Shown: positions 33,793-42,946 of the stretch, piece by piece | Layout of the letters: each line of letters starts with the position of its first letter | Numbering within the stretch: the first letter of the stretch is position 1 | Position numbers and translations under genes: made by a program | The notes under the pieces: generated by a model | What the model was told of the DNA's origin: nothing | Database searches by the model: none | Seen by the model: only the letters and a program-made list of their open reading frames with translations | Assembly (NCBI GenBank): GCA_964500225.1 | Contig: CAZCOA010000003.1 | Coordinates: 62,001 to 126,000, forward strand | DNA length: 64,000 nt | Origin: JAAYDY01 sp964500225 | Lineage (GTDB): Bacteria > Planctomycetota > Phycisphaerae > FEN-1346 > JAACEH01 | Direction: 5' to 3'

Positions 33793-34821
33793 TCAGACGT
33801 CCGGCCGGTGGGCGGCGTAGAACTGGTCGTAGTCGGCCAGCATCCGCTTCAGGAGGTTGGGCGTGTCGAGGCCGTAGGGGCAGCGGCTGCTGCATTGGCG
33901 GCACTCGGTGCATTGTTCGATGCGGTGCATCTGCTCGCGCCACGCATCGGTCAGCAGCGGCTCGTAGGGCGCCCGCCTCAGCAGCAGCGACATGCGGGCG
34001 GCCATGGGAATCGGGATATCCTGGGGGCACGGCAGGCAGTAGCCGCAGCCGCGGCAGAACTCGCCGGCCAGGTCGCGGCGGTCGCGTTGGATGGCCTCGC
34101 GCATGGCGTCGTCCAGAGCCGGCGGATGGGCCTCCAGGCGGAGGAACTCGTCCAATTCGGCCTCGCGCTGGATGCCCCAGATGGGCACGACGTTGCCGAA
34201 TTGCCGCAAAAAAGCGAACGCAGTGGCAGCGCGGGTGATCAAGCCTCCGCTCAGGGCTTTCATGGCGATCAGGCCGATGTCGCGGTCCTTGCACAGTTCC
34301 GGCAGTCGCAGGTCCTCGTCGCTGGAAATCGAGCTGAGGGGAAACTGAAGGGTGTCGTAGAGTCCCGACTCCACGGCGGCGCGGGCCACGGTCAGGCGAT
34401 GGTTGGTGATGCCGATGAAGCGCGTCATGCCTTTGCGTTGGGCCTCGACCGCGCCGGCGTAGGCCGACTTGCGATCGTCCGGGTCGGGCAGCGACGCGGG
34501 ATTGTGCAGTTGCAGCAGGTCCACGTAGTCGGTCTTGAGATTCCGCAGGCTAACGGCCAGGTGCTCCAGCAGTCCCTTGCGGTCGGGGGCGTGGCTCTTG
34601 GTGGCGATAACGATTTTTGACCGCACGTCGGCCAGGGCCAGGCCGATTTTTTCTTCGCTATCGCTGTACATGCGTGCGGTGTCGAAGAAATTGATGCCGG
34701 CGTCGTAGGCTCGCCGCAGGAGCCGCGCGGCGTCGGAGGCGGGGATGCGCTGAATCGGCAGGGCCCCGAAGGCGGTTCGCGTGACTAGAAGCTCGGTTCG
34801 TCCAAGTCTGACGGTTTCCAT
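33793..34821 (-). CDS. Aldo/keto reductase with C-terminal 2x[4Fe-4S] domain (second copy)
   Basis: This 342-residue protein is a paralogue of the gene at 14002-15024. The AKR residues are in FFDTARMYSDSEEK, IATKSH and LLQLHNP; the tail carries CRGCGYCLPCP and CTECRQCSSRCP, enough for two [4Fe-4S] clusters. The length matches the other copy. It follows the MMPL exporter gene by 38 bases on the same strand, so it may share its transcript. Both Fe-S reductases lie directly downstream of an RND-superfamily pump. Confidence 0.9.
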   Translation of the reverse strand: METVRLGRTELLVTRTAFGALPIQRIPASDAARLLRRAYDAGINFFDTARMYSDSEEKIGLALADVRSKIVIATKSHAPDRKGLLEHLAVSLRNLKTDYVDLLQLHNPASLPDPDDRKSAYAGAVEAQRKGMTRFIGITNHRLTVARAAVESGLYDTLQFPLSSISSDEDLRLPELCKDRDIGLIAMKALSGGLITRAATAFAFLRQFGNVVPIWGIQREAELDEFLRLEAHPPALDDAMREAIQRDRRDLAGEFCRGCGYCLPCPQDIPIPMAARMSLLLRRAPYEPLLTDAWREQMHRIEQCTECRQCSSRCPYGLDTPNLLKRMLADYDQFYAAHRPDV

Positions 34822-34859
34822 CGGTTTCGACGACTCCCGTAGGAGGCAAGTATTTCGAC

Positions 34860-37199
34860 TCAGGCCGCGGGTGCAGGCGTGTTGCCGTCGTCGGCGCCGC
34901 TCTGGCGGCGGCGTTCGGCCGCGCGGCCCAGCATCAGAGCAATGGCCGGCACCAGCAGCGGCCGCACCAGGAACGTGTCCACGAGGATGCCCACGGCCAG
35001 GGCGAAGCCGAGCTGGATCATCAGGCTGAGGTTGCCGGCGATCATGCTGGCGAACGTGCCGGCGACGATGATCCCGCAGGCCGAGACGATGCCGCCGGTG
35101 CGCTGGAGGGCGACTCGGACGGCCTCGTCCAGCGGCAGGCGGCGGCGCTCCTGGGCGATGCGCGTGCAGACGTAGATATTATAGTCCACGCCGACCGCGA
35201 CGAGGATCACCAGCAGGAAGAACCGGACCTTCCAGTCAAGCCCTGCTTCGCCCAAACAACCGACGAACACCCAGTCGGCGGCGCCGAGGGCGGCCGTAAC
35301 GCTCAGGATCGTGCCGCCAATGAGGAACAGGCCCAGCACCGGCCGTCGCAACACCGCCAGTAGGATGAGGTACACGGCGATCAGGACGGCGGCTGTAACG
35401 ACGACGAAGTCGCAGCGGCTGGCGTCGCGGATGTCGGCCAGCGTGGCCGAGGGACCGGCGATGGCAGTCTCGAGCGGGGGATCGGATTCGGCGGCGACCC
35501 GCGCGGCAACGTGTTGCAGGCGTTCGGCCGCGTCGATGCTCGCGTCCGTGTAGGGGCCCTCGCGCAGCAGGACGGTCATCTTCGCCGCCGACCGGTCGGC
35601 GGTGTAGTAGTTGGCGCGGACCGCCCCCAGAATCAGGCCGCTGCGGGCCAGATCGTCGGGTGTCCGGTAGCGCACGGCATCGCGGCCGAGAGGCTGGCCG
35701 GGCCAGAACACGTTCTCGACCATGGGGTCGGCGGCCAGACGGTCGGCCACGCGGCTCATGGCGGCCCAGGCCGCGGCATCCTCAAGCAAATTGCCCTTGC
35801 CGTCCGGCGCCCGGACGAGGACCGTCAGCGGGCCCATCGTGCCTGGACTGAAATCGCGGCGGAGAATCTCGAATCCGCGGACGCTGGACCAGTGGCCCGA
35901 CAGTTCATCGAAGATGTTGTAGCTCGTGGCGGCCGTGAAGGAAGCGGCACTCGGCGCGGCGAGGATCGCCAGGACCAGGACGGTGGCGGCCATGGGGCGT
36001 CGGGTTACGGCAGCGGCCAGGCGATCCCACAGGCCGCCGGTCAGGCTTCGTGCAGCAGGGCCTCCACGGGCGGGCCAGAACAGCAGCCGCCCCGCCAGCA
36101 AGTAGAGGGCCGGCGCCAAGGTCATCGAGGCCAGGCACCCGATGGCCAGAGCAACGGCAATGCTCGGCCCGGCTTTCTGGAACGCACGAAACTCCGCCAG
36201 GCACATCAGCGACAGACCCGCCATGGTCGTCAGGGCCGAAGCCAGGATGGCCGCCCCCGTGCCGCGCAGGGCCGAGGCCATGGCCTCGCCGAGCGTGCCT
36301 CCGGCGGCGGCCGCCTCCTTGTACCGGGCGATGATGAACAGACAGTAGTCGGTCCCGGAGCCGAAGAGGATCACGACGACCAGCATCTCGATGGACGGAT
36401 CGGCCTGAAGCCCTAGCGGCGCCAGGGCGTAGAGCGTCCGCATGGCAACATGGACGGCGGCGGCCAGCGTCACCAGCGGCACGAGCACGGCCACCGGACT
36501 GCGATAAACGGCCAGCAGAATGGCCATGACCAGGACGACGGTGACGACGGTGGACCGCTCCACGCTCTGGGCGGTGGCGTCGTTGTAGTCGAGGTAGAAA
36601 CCGGCGTCGCCGGTGATCTCGAACTGGAGTCGTCCAAGACGGCCGTCGGCTTGCATAGCCTCCAGATGTCCGCGCAGGGCCTTGACGACCGCCTGGGTGC
36701 GCCGGGCGGTGAAGATGTCGGGCATGCCGACGGCGACCATGGCGCTCGTGACGACGCCGTCGTCGCGGCGGGAGGTCAGTTGATGGAACAGTGGCAGATC
36801 GGTGGCTGTGCTGCGGACGGGGGCGTCGCGCAGGTCGCGGCGGACCTGCTCGGCCCGTTGCGCCGGCACCGCGTCGGGCAGCGTGACCGGATCGCGGATC
36901 CAGCCGACCAGCCGCGCCACCGCTCCGTCAGGGCCGATGAGCTGCCCCAGGTCGATGCCGTCGTCGCTGTGCAGCACAATCAGGGCGGTCGAGTAGCGGC
37001 ATTGGTCGGGGAAAAGGTCGCGGAGGCGTTGCTGGGCAGCCTGGCTGGGGCGGCTGTCGGGCAGATAGAGCTTGGTGCCGTCGTCGGCGCCGGCGTCGTT
37101 CTTGTGTACGGCGACGGCGAGCCCGACGGCCAACAGGATCCAGGCAACGAGCACCAGGACCGCGGTGCGACGAGAAATGGAGGTCAGAGGCGCCGCCAT
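34860..37199 (-). CDS. MMPL/RND-superfamily transporter
   Basis: This 779-residue membrane protein has the two-fold MMPL design: a helix, an external domain, five or more helices, a second external domain and a second helix bundle, about 12 helices in all. The signature helix regions are VILFGSGTDYCLFIIARYKE in the first half and VAVGVDYNIYVCTRIAQ in the second. MMPL members use the proton gradient to export lipids or hydrophobic compounds; related hopanoid and carotenoid exporters exist. The ATG at 37199 has GGGGAG close upstream. No adaptor gene is adjacent. Confidence 0.9.
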   Translation of the reverse strand: MAAPLTSISRRTAVLVLVAWILLAVGLAVAVHKNDAGADDGTKLYLPDSRPSQAAQQRLRDLFPDQCRYSTALIVLHSDDGIDLGQLIGPDGAVARLVGWIRDPVTLPDAVPAQRAEQVRRDLRDAPVRSTATDLPLFHQLTSRRDDGVVTSAMVAVGMPDIFTARRTQAVVKALRGHLEAMQADGRLGRLQFEITGDAGFYLDYNDATAQSVERSTVVTVVLVMAILLAVYRSPVAVLVPLVTLAAAVHVAMRTLYALAPLGLQADPSIEMLVVVILFGSGTDYCLFIIARYKEAAAAGGTLGEAMASALRGTGAAILASALTTMAGLSLMCLAEFRAFQKAGPSIAVALAIGCLASMTLAPALYLLAGRLLFWPARGGPAARSLTGGLWDRLAAAVTRRPMAATVLVLAILAAPSAASFTAATSYNIFDELSGHWSSVRGFEILRRDFSPGTMGPLTVLVRAPDGKGNLLEDAAAWAAMSRVADRLAADPMVENVFWPGQPLGRDAVRYRTPDDLARSGLILGAVRANYYTADRSAAKMTVLLREGPYTDASIDAAERLQHVAARVAAESDPPLETAIAGPSATLADIRDASRCDFVVVTAAVLIAVYLILLAVLRRPVLGLFLIGGTILSVTAALGAADWVFVGCLGEAGLDWKVRFFLLVILVAVGVDYNIYVCTRIAQERRRLPLDEAVRVALQRTGGIVSACGIIVAGTFASMIAGNLSLMIQLGFALAVGILVDTFLVRPLLVPAIALMLGRAAERRRQSGADDGNTPAPAA

Positions 37200-37455
37200 G
37201 AAACTCCCCGGACGTCGATAGCCGCCCGGCCATCCGGGCTGGTCTGCGTCAGTCAGGGGCGTATGCTAAACAGCCGTCGCCCAAAGGGCAAGGAAAACCG
37301 CACGCGCAGGGCATCGCGGGTGCGTCTGAGGATGGCGGCCTGCGGGACAGTCCCGCAGCGGCCTTGATACCGACGCACTGTGCACGGCATCGGGTTGTCG
37401 CGGTCCATTCACGGTCACGGCTGTCGGGCCTGAGCCTCTGGTCGGCCGGCGAGGT

Positions 37456-38388
37456 TCAGGCGCGTTGGAGGGCTTGCACGCGGGCGGTGACGTCGGCCGT
37501 GGCGGGCAGGGCGAGACCGTGGCGGGCCGCCAGGCGTAGCAGCGCGGCACCCAGGAACTCGATCTCGGTCGGGCGACCGGCGAGGACGTCTTGCCACATG
37601 CTGGAGACGTTGTCGGCGGTGGCTCGGGCGGCATCGAGGGCGGCCGCCTCGGCCTGTTCGTCCGACAGAGCGACGCCTTCGGCCCGGGCCACTGCGGCGG
37701 CCTCGCGCGCCAGCGCGAACATCTGCCGGCGCAGGTCGTCGCGATCGGCCAGTTGGCCGTTGCGGACCGCCGCCAGGGCCGTCAGCGGATTGATGGCGGC
37801 GTTGACGGCCACTTTGCGCCACAGGGCGGGCCGCAGATCGTCCTCGACCGATGCCGGCAGGCCGGCCGAGCCCAGGAGCGTTGCGGCAGCTTCGGCGTGC
37901 GGCCGCAGCGGCGGCGATCCGTCCAGCAGGGTGGGCAGGTTCGCCACATGGCGGACGACGCCGTCAGGGCCGCGGTTGGCGGCCTGGTAGGTGACCGAGG
38001 CCACGAGTCGGTGCCTCGCCGCGGCGGGGCCGAGTCCCTCTCGCAGGGCGTCCAGAACACCGAGGCCGTTCTGGATGGTCAGGAGCGTGGTCGGGGGAGC
38101 CAACTCCGCCAGGCGGCGTCCGGCGTCGGCCAGGGCAGGGCACTTGACGCAGACGACGGCCAGGTCGGCTGCGGGCAGATCGGCGGCGCGCGTGGTCGCT
38201 CGGCAGGGAGCCCGCAATCGTCCAGTCTCGGTTTCCAGGAGCAGCCCGTCGCGGTTCAACCGCGCTGCGCGGTCGGCCGAGTGGTCCAGGACGTGGACCT
38301 CATGGCCGGCGCTGCTCAAGCGCACGGCCAGCACGGTGCCGATGGCTCCCGGACCAACGATGACGATGCGATGGGGCGACTGGGCCAT
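37456..38388 (-). CDS. panE: 2-dehydropantoate 2-reductase
   Basis: This 310-residue protein reduces ketopantoate to pantoate in coenzyme A synthesis. The NADPH motif is VGPGAIGTVLA at the start, with KCPALAD, NGLG, the catalytic Lys in LWRKVAVNAAINPLTAL near residue 190 and the Asn/Ser/Glu set in DNVSSMWQDVLAGRPTEIEF. The length is normal. It follows DUF190 by 68 bases and crcB further upstream on the same strand, but a functional tie to them is unlikely. Divergent members of this fold act on other 2-ketoacids, so the exact substrate is inferred. Confidence 0.88.
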   Translation of the reverse strand: MAQSPHRIVIVGPGAIGTVLAVRLSSAGHEVHVLDHSADRAARLNRDGLLLETETGRLRAPCRATTRAADLPAADLAVVCVKCPALADAGRRLAELAPPTTLLTIQNGLGVLDALREGLGPAAARHRLVASVTYQAANRGPDGVVRHVANLPTLLDGSPPLRPHAEAAATLLGSAGLPASVEDDLRPALWRKVAVNAAINPLTALAAVRNGQLADRDDLRRQMFALAREAAAVARAEGVALSDEQAEAAALDAARATADNVSSMWQDVLAGRPTEIEFLGAALLRLAARHGLALPATADVTARVQALQRA

Positions 38389-38456
38389 GGTCTGCGGTTC
38401 CCGAAACGGGCCGTGGGTCGGAGGTCGCAGGGGCGATTCTACCCGGTCGCGCGGCG

Positions 38457-38822
38457 TCAGGAAACAGTCTTGGGCGGCGTCGTGCCGCGGTCGCGGTAGG
38501 CCAGCACGCGGACTTTTTCGATGGTGACCATGCCGTCGGCGACCATGCGGTTGACCTCGGGCAGGAATGCCTCGATGCGTTCCGAGCGGTCCACGATCTC
38601 GACGATGACGGGCAGGTCGGCGCTGAGCCGCAAGATCGAGGCGGTGTGCAGACGCGAGTTTTTGCCGAATCCCATGATGCCGCGCAGGACGGTGGCGCCG
38701 GCGAGGCCGCGACGGCGCGCCTCCGTGACAAGGGCCTCGTAGAGCGGCCGTCCGTCGCAGCGGTCGTCCTCGCCGATGAAGATGCGAAGCAGCTCGATCT
38801 CCTCTTGGCCTTCCAGCGGCAT
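38457..38822 (-). CDS. DUF190 family protein
   Basis: This 121-residue protein belongs to the DUF190 family, which has a PII-like fold. Typical features are LLRIFIGEDDRCDGRPLYEALV, GLAGATVLRGIMGFGKNSR and LPVIVEIVDRSERIEAFLP. DUF190 genes usually sit beside crcB, as here with a gap of 31 bases, which suggests a role in regulating fluoride export. GGAGGATC lies before the ATG. Nucleotide binding is known for PII-like proteins generally; the ligand here is unknown. Confidence 0.93.
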   Translation of the reverse strand: MPLEGQEEIELLRIFIGEDDRCDGRPLYEALVTEARRRGLAGATVLRGIMGFGKNSRLHTASILRLSADLPVIVEIVDRSERIEAFLPEVNRMVADGMVTIEKVRVLAYRDRGTTPPKTVS

Positions 38823-38853
38823 GGCGATCCTCCTCTGTGGCGATGGCGACGGG

Positions 38854-39249
38854 TCATTTCCAGACGGCGCGAGCCAGCGTCATGCCGAGCCAGACGCCGA
38901 TCAGTCCGAGGGCCACGCTGGCGGCGACGTTGGCAGCGGCGGCCACCCATCGGCCGGCAGCCACCAAGTGAATCGTTTCCAGACTGAACGTGCTGAATGT
39001 CGTGAACGCACCGATCAGGCCGACCATCAGCATGAGCCGCATCTCGGGTCCCAGGAGCGACTTCTCGTCGCCCATGACCCAGAAACCGCCGATGATGAAG
39101 CAGCCGGCGAGGTTGACGACGAGGGTTCCCCAGGGAAACGTGGAGTCGGGAATACGGCCGTGGACCAGTCCGCCGAGGCCGTACCGGAGCAGGGCTCCGG
39201 CGGCCCCGCCGGCAGCAATCCACAGAAGCTTGATCGCAGTCGCGAACAT
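38854..39249 (-). CDS. crcB: Fluoride ion channel CrcB/Fluc
   Basis: This 131-residue protein is a four-helix fluoride channel that works as an antiparallel dimer. Family features are GGAAGALLRYGLGG at the start, PWGTLVVNLAGCFIIG in helix 2 with the pore Asn, and GAFTTFSTFSLET with the Na-binding and phenylalanine-box residues. The length is normal. A promoter's -10 box ends only 9 bases before the ATG and there is no Shine-Dalgarno, so the mRNA would be nearly leaderless and leaves no room for a fluoride riboswitch. Confidence 0.96.
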   Translation of the reverse strand: MFATAIKLLWIAAGGAAGALLRYGLGGLVHGRIPDSTFPWGTLVVNLAGCFIIGGFWVMGDEKSLLGPEMRLMLMVGLIGAFTTFSTFSLETIHLVAAGRWVAAAANVAASVALGLIGVWLGMTLARAVWK

Positions 39250-39258
39250 GGCTGACGC

Positions 39259-39287
39259 AGACTAATTCGTCCCACCGGGCCGGTCAA
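39259..39287 (-). promoter_or_regulatory. Promoter of crcB with a minimal leader
   Basis: TTGACC (39287-39282) and TAGTCT (39264-39259) on the minus strand are 17 bases apart. The start codon follows 9 bases after the -10 box. Confidence 0.5.
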
Positions 39288-39364
39288 GGCAAATCTGAGT
39301 GGGACAACACGGCGGAGGCGAGCCTCGCAGTCTCGCCCTCAGGAACGCGTCCCCTCGATCGGCC

Positions 39365-40543
39365 TCAGTGAGCGCTTGGTTTGGGCTTCCTGCCGCCCAG
39401 GCTCTTCATGGCGTTTAGGGTACCTTCGTGGAGGATCTCCCTGTCGCGCGTGACGGTGGCGGCGCGAGCCACCGGCCGATCCAGGTCGAGGCGTCCGTCG
39501 CGCCACATGTCCAGGAGCAGATTGCAGACGTTGTGGGCATACAGTTGCGCGCTATGCACGGGCACCTGTCCCGGCAGATTCATGACGCCGGCAATGGTCA
39601 CGCCGTTGGGCGTGGTGATGATTTTGCCGCGCTCGGTCAATTCGCAGTTGCCGCCCTGATCGATCGAGACGTCCACGATCACCGAGCCGGGCTTCATGGC
39701 CTTGACCATTTTGCGCGTGATGAGGACGGGGGCATGTTCGCCGAGGATGAGGATCGACGGGACGACCACGTCCATCTGCGGCACGATCTCGGCGAGCTGC
39801 TTGCGTTCCTGGTCGAGCAGGTCGGCCGGGAGCAGGCGGGCCTGGCCGTCGGGGGTGGCGGCTTCGGCGGGAAGGTCGAATCCGACGACCTTGGCGCCGG
39901 CGCGTTCGGCCCGCTGGCGGGCTTCGGCCCGAATGTCCACGGCGAAGACCTCGGCCCCCAGGCCTTTGGCGCTGGCGATGGCCTGCATGCCGACCATGCC
40001 GCAGCCGATGGCCAGCACCTTGGCCGCCGTGGTCCGGCCGCCGCCGCTCTCGACGCCGCAGAACATCTGCGGCAGGTGATTGGCCGCCAGGGTCACGGCC
40101 CGGTACCCGGCGATGATGCTCATGGAACTCAGAGCGTCCATGGGCCAAGCCTCGGCCTTGCGCGGGATGCAGTCCATGCTGATGCCGGTGATGTTGCGCT
40201 TGCGCAGCCGCTCGACCGTGGCCAGGCTGTTGGCTGGATGAAGGAACGTGATCAGCGTCTTGCCCTCGCCCAGCATTTCGTCTTCGAACTTCTTGTATTT
40301 GGGATGCTTCAGCGGCTCCTTGACCTTGAGGACGACGTCGGCCTTGGCCCACAACGCCTTGACATCGCCGACGATCCGGGCACCGGCCTGACGGTACGCC
40401 TTGTCGGTGTGGCCGGCGCCGAGGCCGGCCCCGGCTTCCACAAGGACGGTCATGCCGGCTGTAACCATGCGCCGGACCGTCTCGGGAATGGCGGCCACGC
40501 GACCTTCATTCTGCATGATTTCCTTCGGTATGCCTACGATCAT
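39365..40543 (-). CDS. Alanine dehydrogenase / NAD(P) transhydrogenase alpha (PntAA-like) family protein
   Basis: This 392-residue protein has the two-domain fold shared by alanine dehydrogenase and the PntAA subunit of transhydrogenase. MIVGIPKEI, VLKVKEPL with a conserved Lys, MDALSSMSIIAGYRAV, the nucleotide motif LAIGCGMVGMQA and GSVIVDVSIDQGGNCE are visible. Overall it looks closer to PntAA (DALSSM, HSAQLYAHNVCNLL), yet the Gln normally before the DALSS Asp is replaced (EAWPMDALSS), and neither PntAB nor PntB is nearby. Thus alanine dehydrogenase or another NAD-linked role is as likely. The ATG at 40543 has AAGGA 8 bases upstream. It lies 41 bases after an Lrp-family gene, a pairing often seen with alanine dehydrogenase. 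Confidence 0.85.
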   Translation of the reverse strand: MIVGIPKEIMQNEGRVAAIPETVRRMVTAGMTVLVEAGAGLGAGHTDKAYRQAGARIVGDVKALWAKADVVLKVKEPLKHPKYKKFEDEMLGEGKTLITFLHPANSLATVERLRKRNITGISMDCIPRKAEAWPMDALSSMSIIAGYRAVTLAANHLPQMFCGVESGGGRTTAAKVLAIGCGMVGMQAIASAKGLGAEVFAVDIRAEARQRAERAGAKVVGFDLPAEAATPDGQARLLPADLLDQERKQLAEIVPQMDVVVPSILILGEHAPVLITRKMVKAMKPGSVIVDVSIDQGGNCELTERGKIITTPNGVTIAGVMNLPGQVPVHSAQLYAHNVCNLLLDMWRDGRLDLDRPVARAATVTRDREILHEGTLNAMKSLGGRKPKPSAH

Positions 40544-40584
40544 GGCTGAGTCCTTCCCACGCTCACGCGGGGTGATCCGGCGCT

Positions 40585-41058
40585 TCACTTATCGGGCTGT
40601 GCGTCGGCAATCTCCCTGAGGCTGCTGACGGCAAACCAGGGGTCGCTGTTCTTCAGGCAGACGAACGTCTCCGACTCGCGGATGCCCTTGATGCGGGACA
40701 GTTTGTGGGTGACGAAATCGACCATCGCGGCATGGCTGTCCAGCAGCAGAAACGCCATCAGGTCGTAGCGGCCGGTGACGATCAGGGTCCGCAGCACCTC
40801 GGGAAGCTGGTTGATCTCCTCGGCGCACTTCTCCAGCTCGCGGCCCTCGATTTGCAGACCGATCACCGCCAGGTAGCGATGAGGGAACAACTCTCCGTTG
40901 AGCATGGCCTGAATGCGGAGCTGGCCGCTGTCGATCATCCGCTTGAGCCTCTGGCGGATCGTTCCCTCGGAGACGTTGAGGCGGCGGGCGATCTCACTGT
41001 TGGAGAGGCGGCCGTCGCCGGCCAGGGATTCCGCAATTCGTAGGTCGAGGTTGTCCAT
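40585..41058 (-). CDS. Lrp/AsnC family transcriptional regulator
   Basis: This 157-residue protein has an N-terminal helix-turn-helix (LDLRIAESLAGDGRLSNSEI, RRLNVSEGTIRQRLKRM) and a C-terminal RAM/AsnC effector domain (YLAVIGLQIEGRELEKCAEE, TGRYDLMAFLLLD). Such proteins sense amino acids and form octamers. It should regulate the adjacent dehydrogenase-like gene and perhaps itself. A good promoter lies just upstream and the ATG has AAAGGA at normal spacing. Confidence 0.94.
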   Translation of the reverse strand: MDNLDLRIAESLAGDGRLSNSEIARRLNVSEGTIRQRLKRMIDSGQLRIQAMLNGELFPHRYLAVIGLQIEGRELEKCAEEINQLPEVLRTLIVTGRYDLMAFLLLDSHAAMVDFVTHKLSRIKGIRESETFVCLKNSDPWFAVSSLREIADAQPDK

Positions 41059-41084
41059 GCTACGATTTTCCTTTCAGTTGCAGA

Positions 41085-41113
41085 AATATAGTGTCCAATT
41101 CGGTGTTCGTCAA
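41085..41113 (-). promoter_or_regulatory. Promoter of the Lrp-family gene
   Basis: TTGACG (41113-41108) and TATATT (41090-41085) on the minus strand are exactly 17 bases apart, one of the best matches in the window. Confidence 0.65.
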
Positions 41114-41235
41114 GAGGTTCCGGCCAAAATCCGTAGAATTGGCATCCTCTTTTTGGGTCCCGTATGCCACAGGGCTGTGATCGCTGGGTCGCGCCCTTAA
41201 AATCACCGGAGGATGTGGGGAGCGTCCGTTTGTCG

Positions 41236-41264
41236 TTGACAGAGGGTGTCGCGGGGGGTATTGT
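41236..41264 (+). promoter_or_regulatory. Promoter of the arabinose/fucose isomerase homologue
   Basis: TTGACA (41236-41241) and TATTGT (41259-41264) are 17 bases apart with a very G-rich spacer. The gene follows after about 33 bases. Confidence 0.6.
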
Positions 41265-41303
41265 TCCCGGACGTTTTTTTCAGCCAACGAAAGGACAGGA
41301 CAC

Positions 41304-42755
41304 ATGCTTATTCCGAGAAGGAAGCCGCGAACCGCCCGGATCGGCATTTTTGCGGTCGGGCACGACACGTACTGGGCCCAGTTTGACGGGTTGCTCGACG
41401 AGTTGATGGGCTACCACGCCAAGTTCAAGGCCAAGGTGGAGGCCAACGGCGTGGAAGTGGTCGATTTCGGCATGATCGATAATGCCAAGTCGGCCTACAC
41501 GAAAGTTCGTCAGATCAAGGCGGCGGATCTGGATATGGTTTTCTGCGACATGGTGACGTATGCCACCAGCAGCACGTGGGCCATCATTCACAAGGAAGTG
41601 GACGCCCCGATCGTGCTGGCGGCACTGCAACCGCGCAGGGCCATGGACTACGCGAAAGCCAACACGTACATGCAGCTCTGCAATGACAATATCTGCTCGG
41701 TGCCGGAGTTCACGGGCGTGTCGGTGCGCATGGGCAAGAAGCCGCCGGAGATGATTCTGGGCGTGCTGGAGGGCGACGCCGAAGCCGACGCGGATCTGGC
41801 CGAGTGGTGCGACGTGGCCAAGGTGCTGCACGACCTGCGCGGCGCGCGGATCGGGGCCATGGGCCACGTGCTGGAGAACATGTACGATATGCAGGCCGAC
41901 CACACGATGTTCAGCGCGCATTTCGGGCTGCACATTGTCCAGACGGAGGCCGACGACCTGCTGCGGCACTATCGCAACGTCACCGAGAACCAGATCAAGG
42001 CCAAGCGGCAGGAGATCGACCGGCTGTTCGATTACCCGGATCCGAAATCGGACCCGATCACGACGAAGGCGACGGATGCGGACCTGAACATGGCGGCGCG
42101 GGTGGCTGTGGCGCTGGACAAGTTCATCGAGGAGCACGAGCTGGACGGTCTGGCCTACTACTACGAGGCGTCGCCCGACAGCGAGCTGCGCAAGATCGTC
42201 ACGAACCTGATCGTGGGCAACTCGCTGCTGACGGCGGCGGGGTTCCCGATGTGCGGCGAGTTCGACCTGAAGACGTGCGTCGGCATGATGATCATGGACC
42301 GGCTGGACATCGGAGGCAGCTTCGCCGAGTTCCACCCGATCGACTTCAACGAGGGCTTCGTGCTGGTGGGCCACGACGGGCCGCACCACATCAACGTGGC
42401 CGAGGGCAAGCCGGTGCTGCGCAGCCTGCTGAAGTATCACGGCAAACCCGGCAGCGGCGCGTCGGTGGAGTTCAAGCTGAAGGAAGGTCCGATCAGCATG
42501 TTGGGCATCACGTCCACCTACGACGGCAGGTTCAAGTTCGTCATCGCCGAAGGCGAGTCGGTCCACGGGCCGATTCCGCCGACGGGCAACACCAACACGC
42601 GCGGCTTCTTCAAGCCCGACATTCGGACGTTCCTGAAGCGGTGGATGGCCGAAGGGCCGACGCATCACTACGCCCTGGGCATCGGTCACCGGGCCCGCGC
42701 GCTGGTGCGCGTTGCCAATTGCCTGGGCATCGAGTCGGTCGTGATCGGCCAGTAG
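41304..42755 (+). CDS. L-arabinose/L-fucose isomerase family protein
   Basis: This 483-residue protein matches the AraA/FucI superfamily of Mn-dependent aldose-ketose isomerases. Visible are the N-terminal Rossmann-like domain (RIGIFAVGHDTYWAQF), IGAMGHVLENMYDMQ in the middle, ALDKFIEEHELDGLAYYYEA with acidic residues, and the C-terminal NTNTRGFFKPDIRTF and HHYALGIGHRA. It is somewhat shorter and more divergent than E. coli AraA, so the natural sugar is uncertain. RBS-like GAAAGGACAGG precedes the ATG. Its neighbours rhaA and an aldo/keto reductase point to deoxyhexose or pentose use. Confidence 0.87.
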   Translation: MLIPRRKPRTARIGIFAVGHDTYWAQFDGLLDELMGYHAKFKAKVEANGVEVVDFGMIDNAKSAYTKVRQIKAADLDMVFCDMVTYATSSTWAIIHKEVDAPIVLAALQPRRAMDYAKANTYMQLCNDNICSVPEFTGVSVRMGKKPPEMILGVLEGDAEADADLAEWCDVAKVLHDLRGARIGAMGHVLENMYDMQADHTMFSAHFGLHIVQTEADDLLRHYRNVTENQIKAKRQEIDRLFDYPDPKSDPITTKATDADLNMAARVAVALDKFIEEHELDGLAYYYEASPDSELRKIVTNLIVGNSLLTAAGFPMCGEFDLKTCVGMMIMDRLDIGGSFAEFHPIDFNEGFVLVGHDGPHHINVAEGKPVLRSLLKYHGKPGSGASVEFKLKEGPISMLGITSTYDGRFKFVIAEGESVHGPIPPTGNTNTRGFFKPDIRTFLKRWMAEGPTHHYALGIGHRARALVRVANCLGIESVVIGQ

Positions 42756-42869
42756 CAGCGCAGTCCTGGGAATACGTGGTAACGTGGTACGCGGGGCGGC
42801 CCGGTGGCGGGTCGCCCCGTTCAGTTGACGCGGCGCATGGGAGCGGTCGCGTCCGGTGTTTTCAGCGGC

Positions 42870-42898
42870 TTGACCGGGTGGGTGGTTTCGGATAGAGT
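42870..42898 (+). promoter_or_regulatory. Promoter of rhaA
   Basis: TTGACC (42870-42875) and TAGAGT (42893-42898) are exactly 17 bases apart. It gives a leader of about 42 bases with GGGAAAGGA before the ATG. Confidence 0.6.
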
Positions 42899-42946
42899 CG
42901 TGGCTCGGATTTCATTGATTCGGCCGTCATAGGGAAAGGATAAGTC

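Noticed and set aside
39250..39364. Possible fluoride riboswitch before crcB
   Set aside because: The conserved GGxGAUGG and CUGAUG elements are absent and the promoter leaves no room for a leader.
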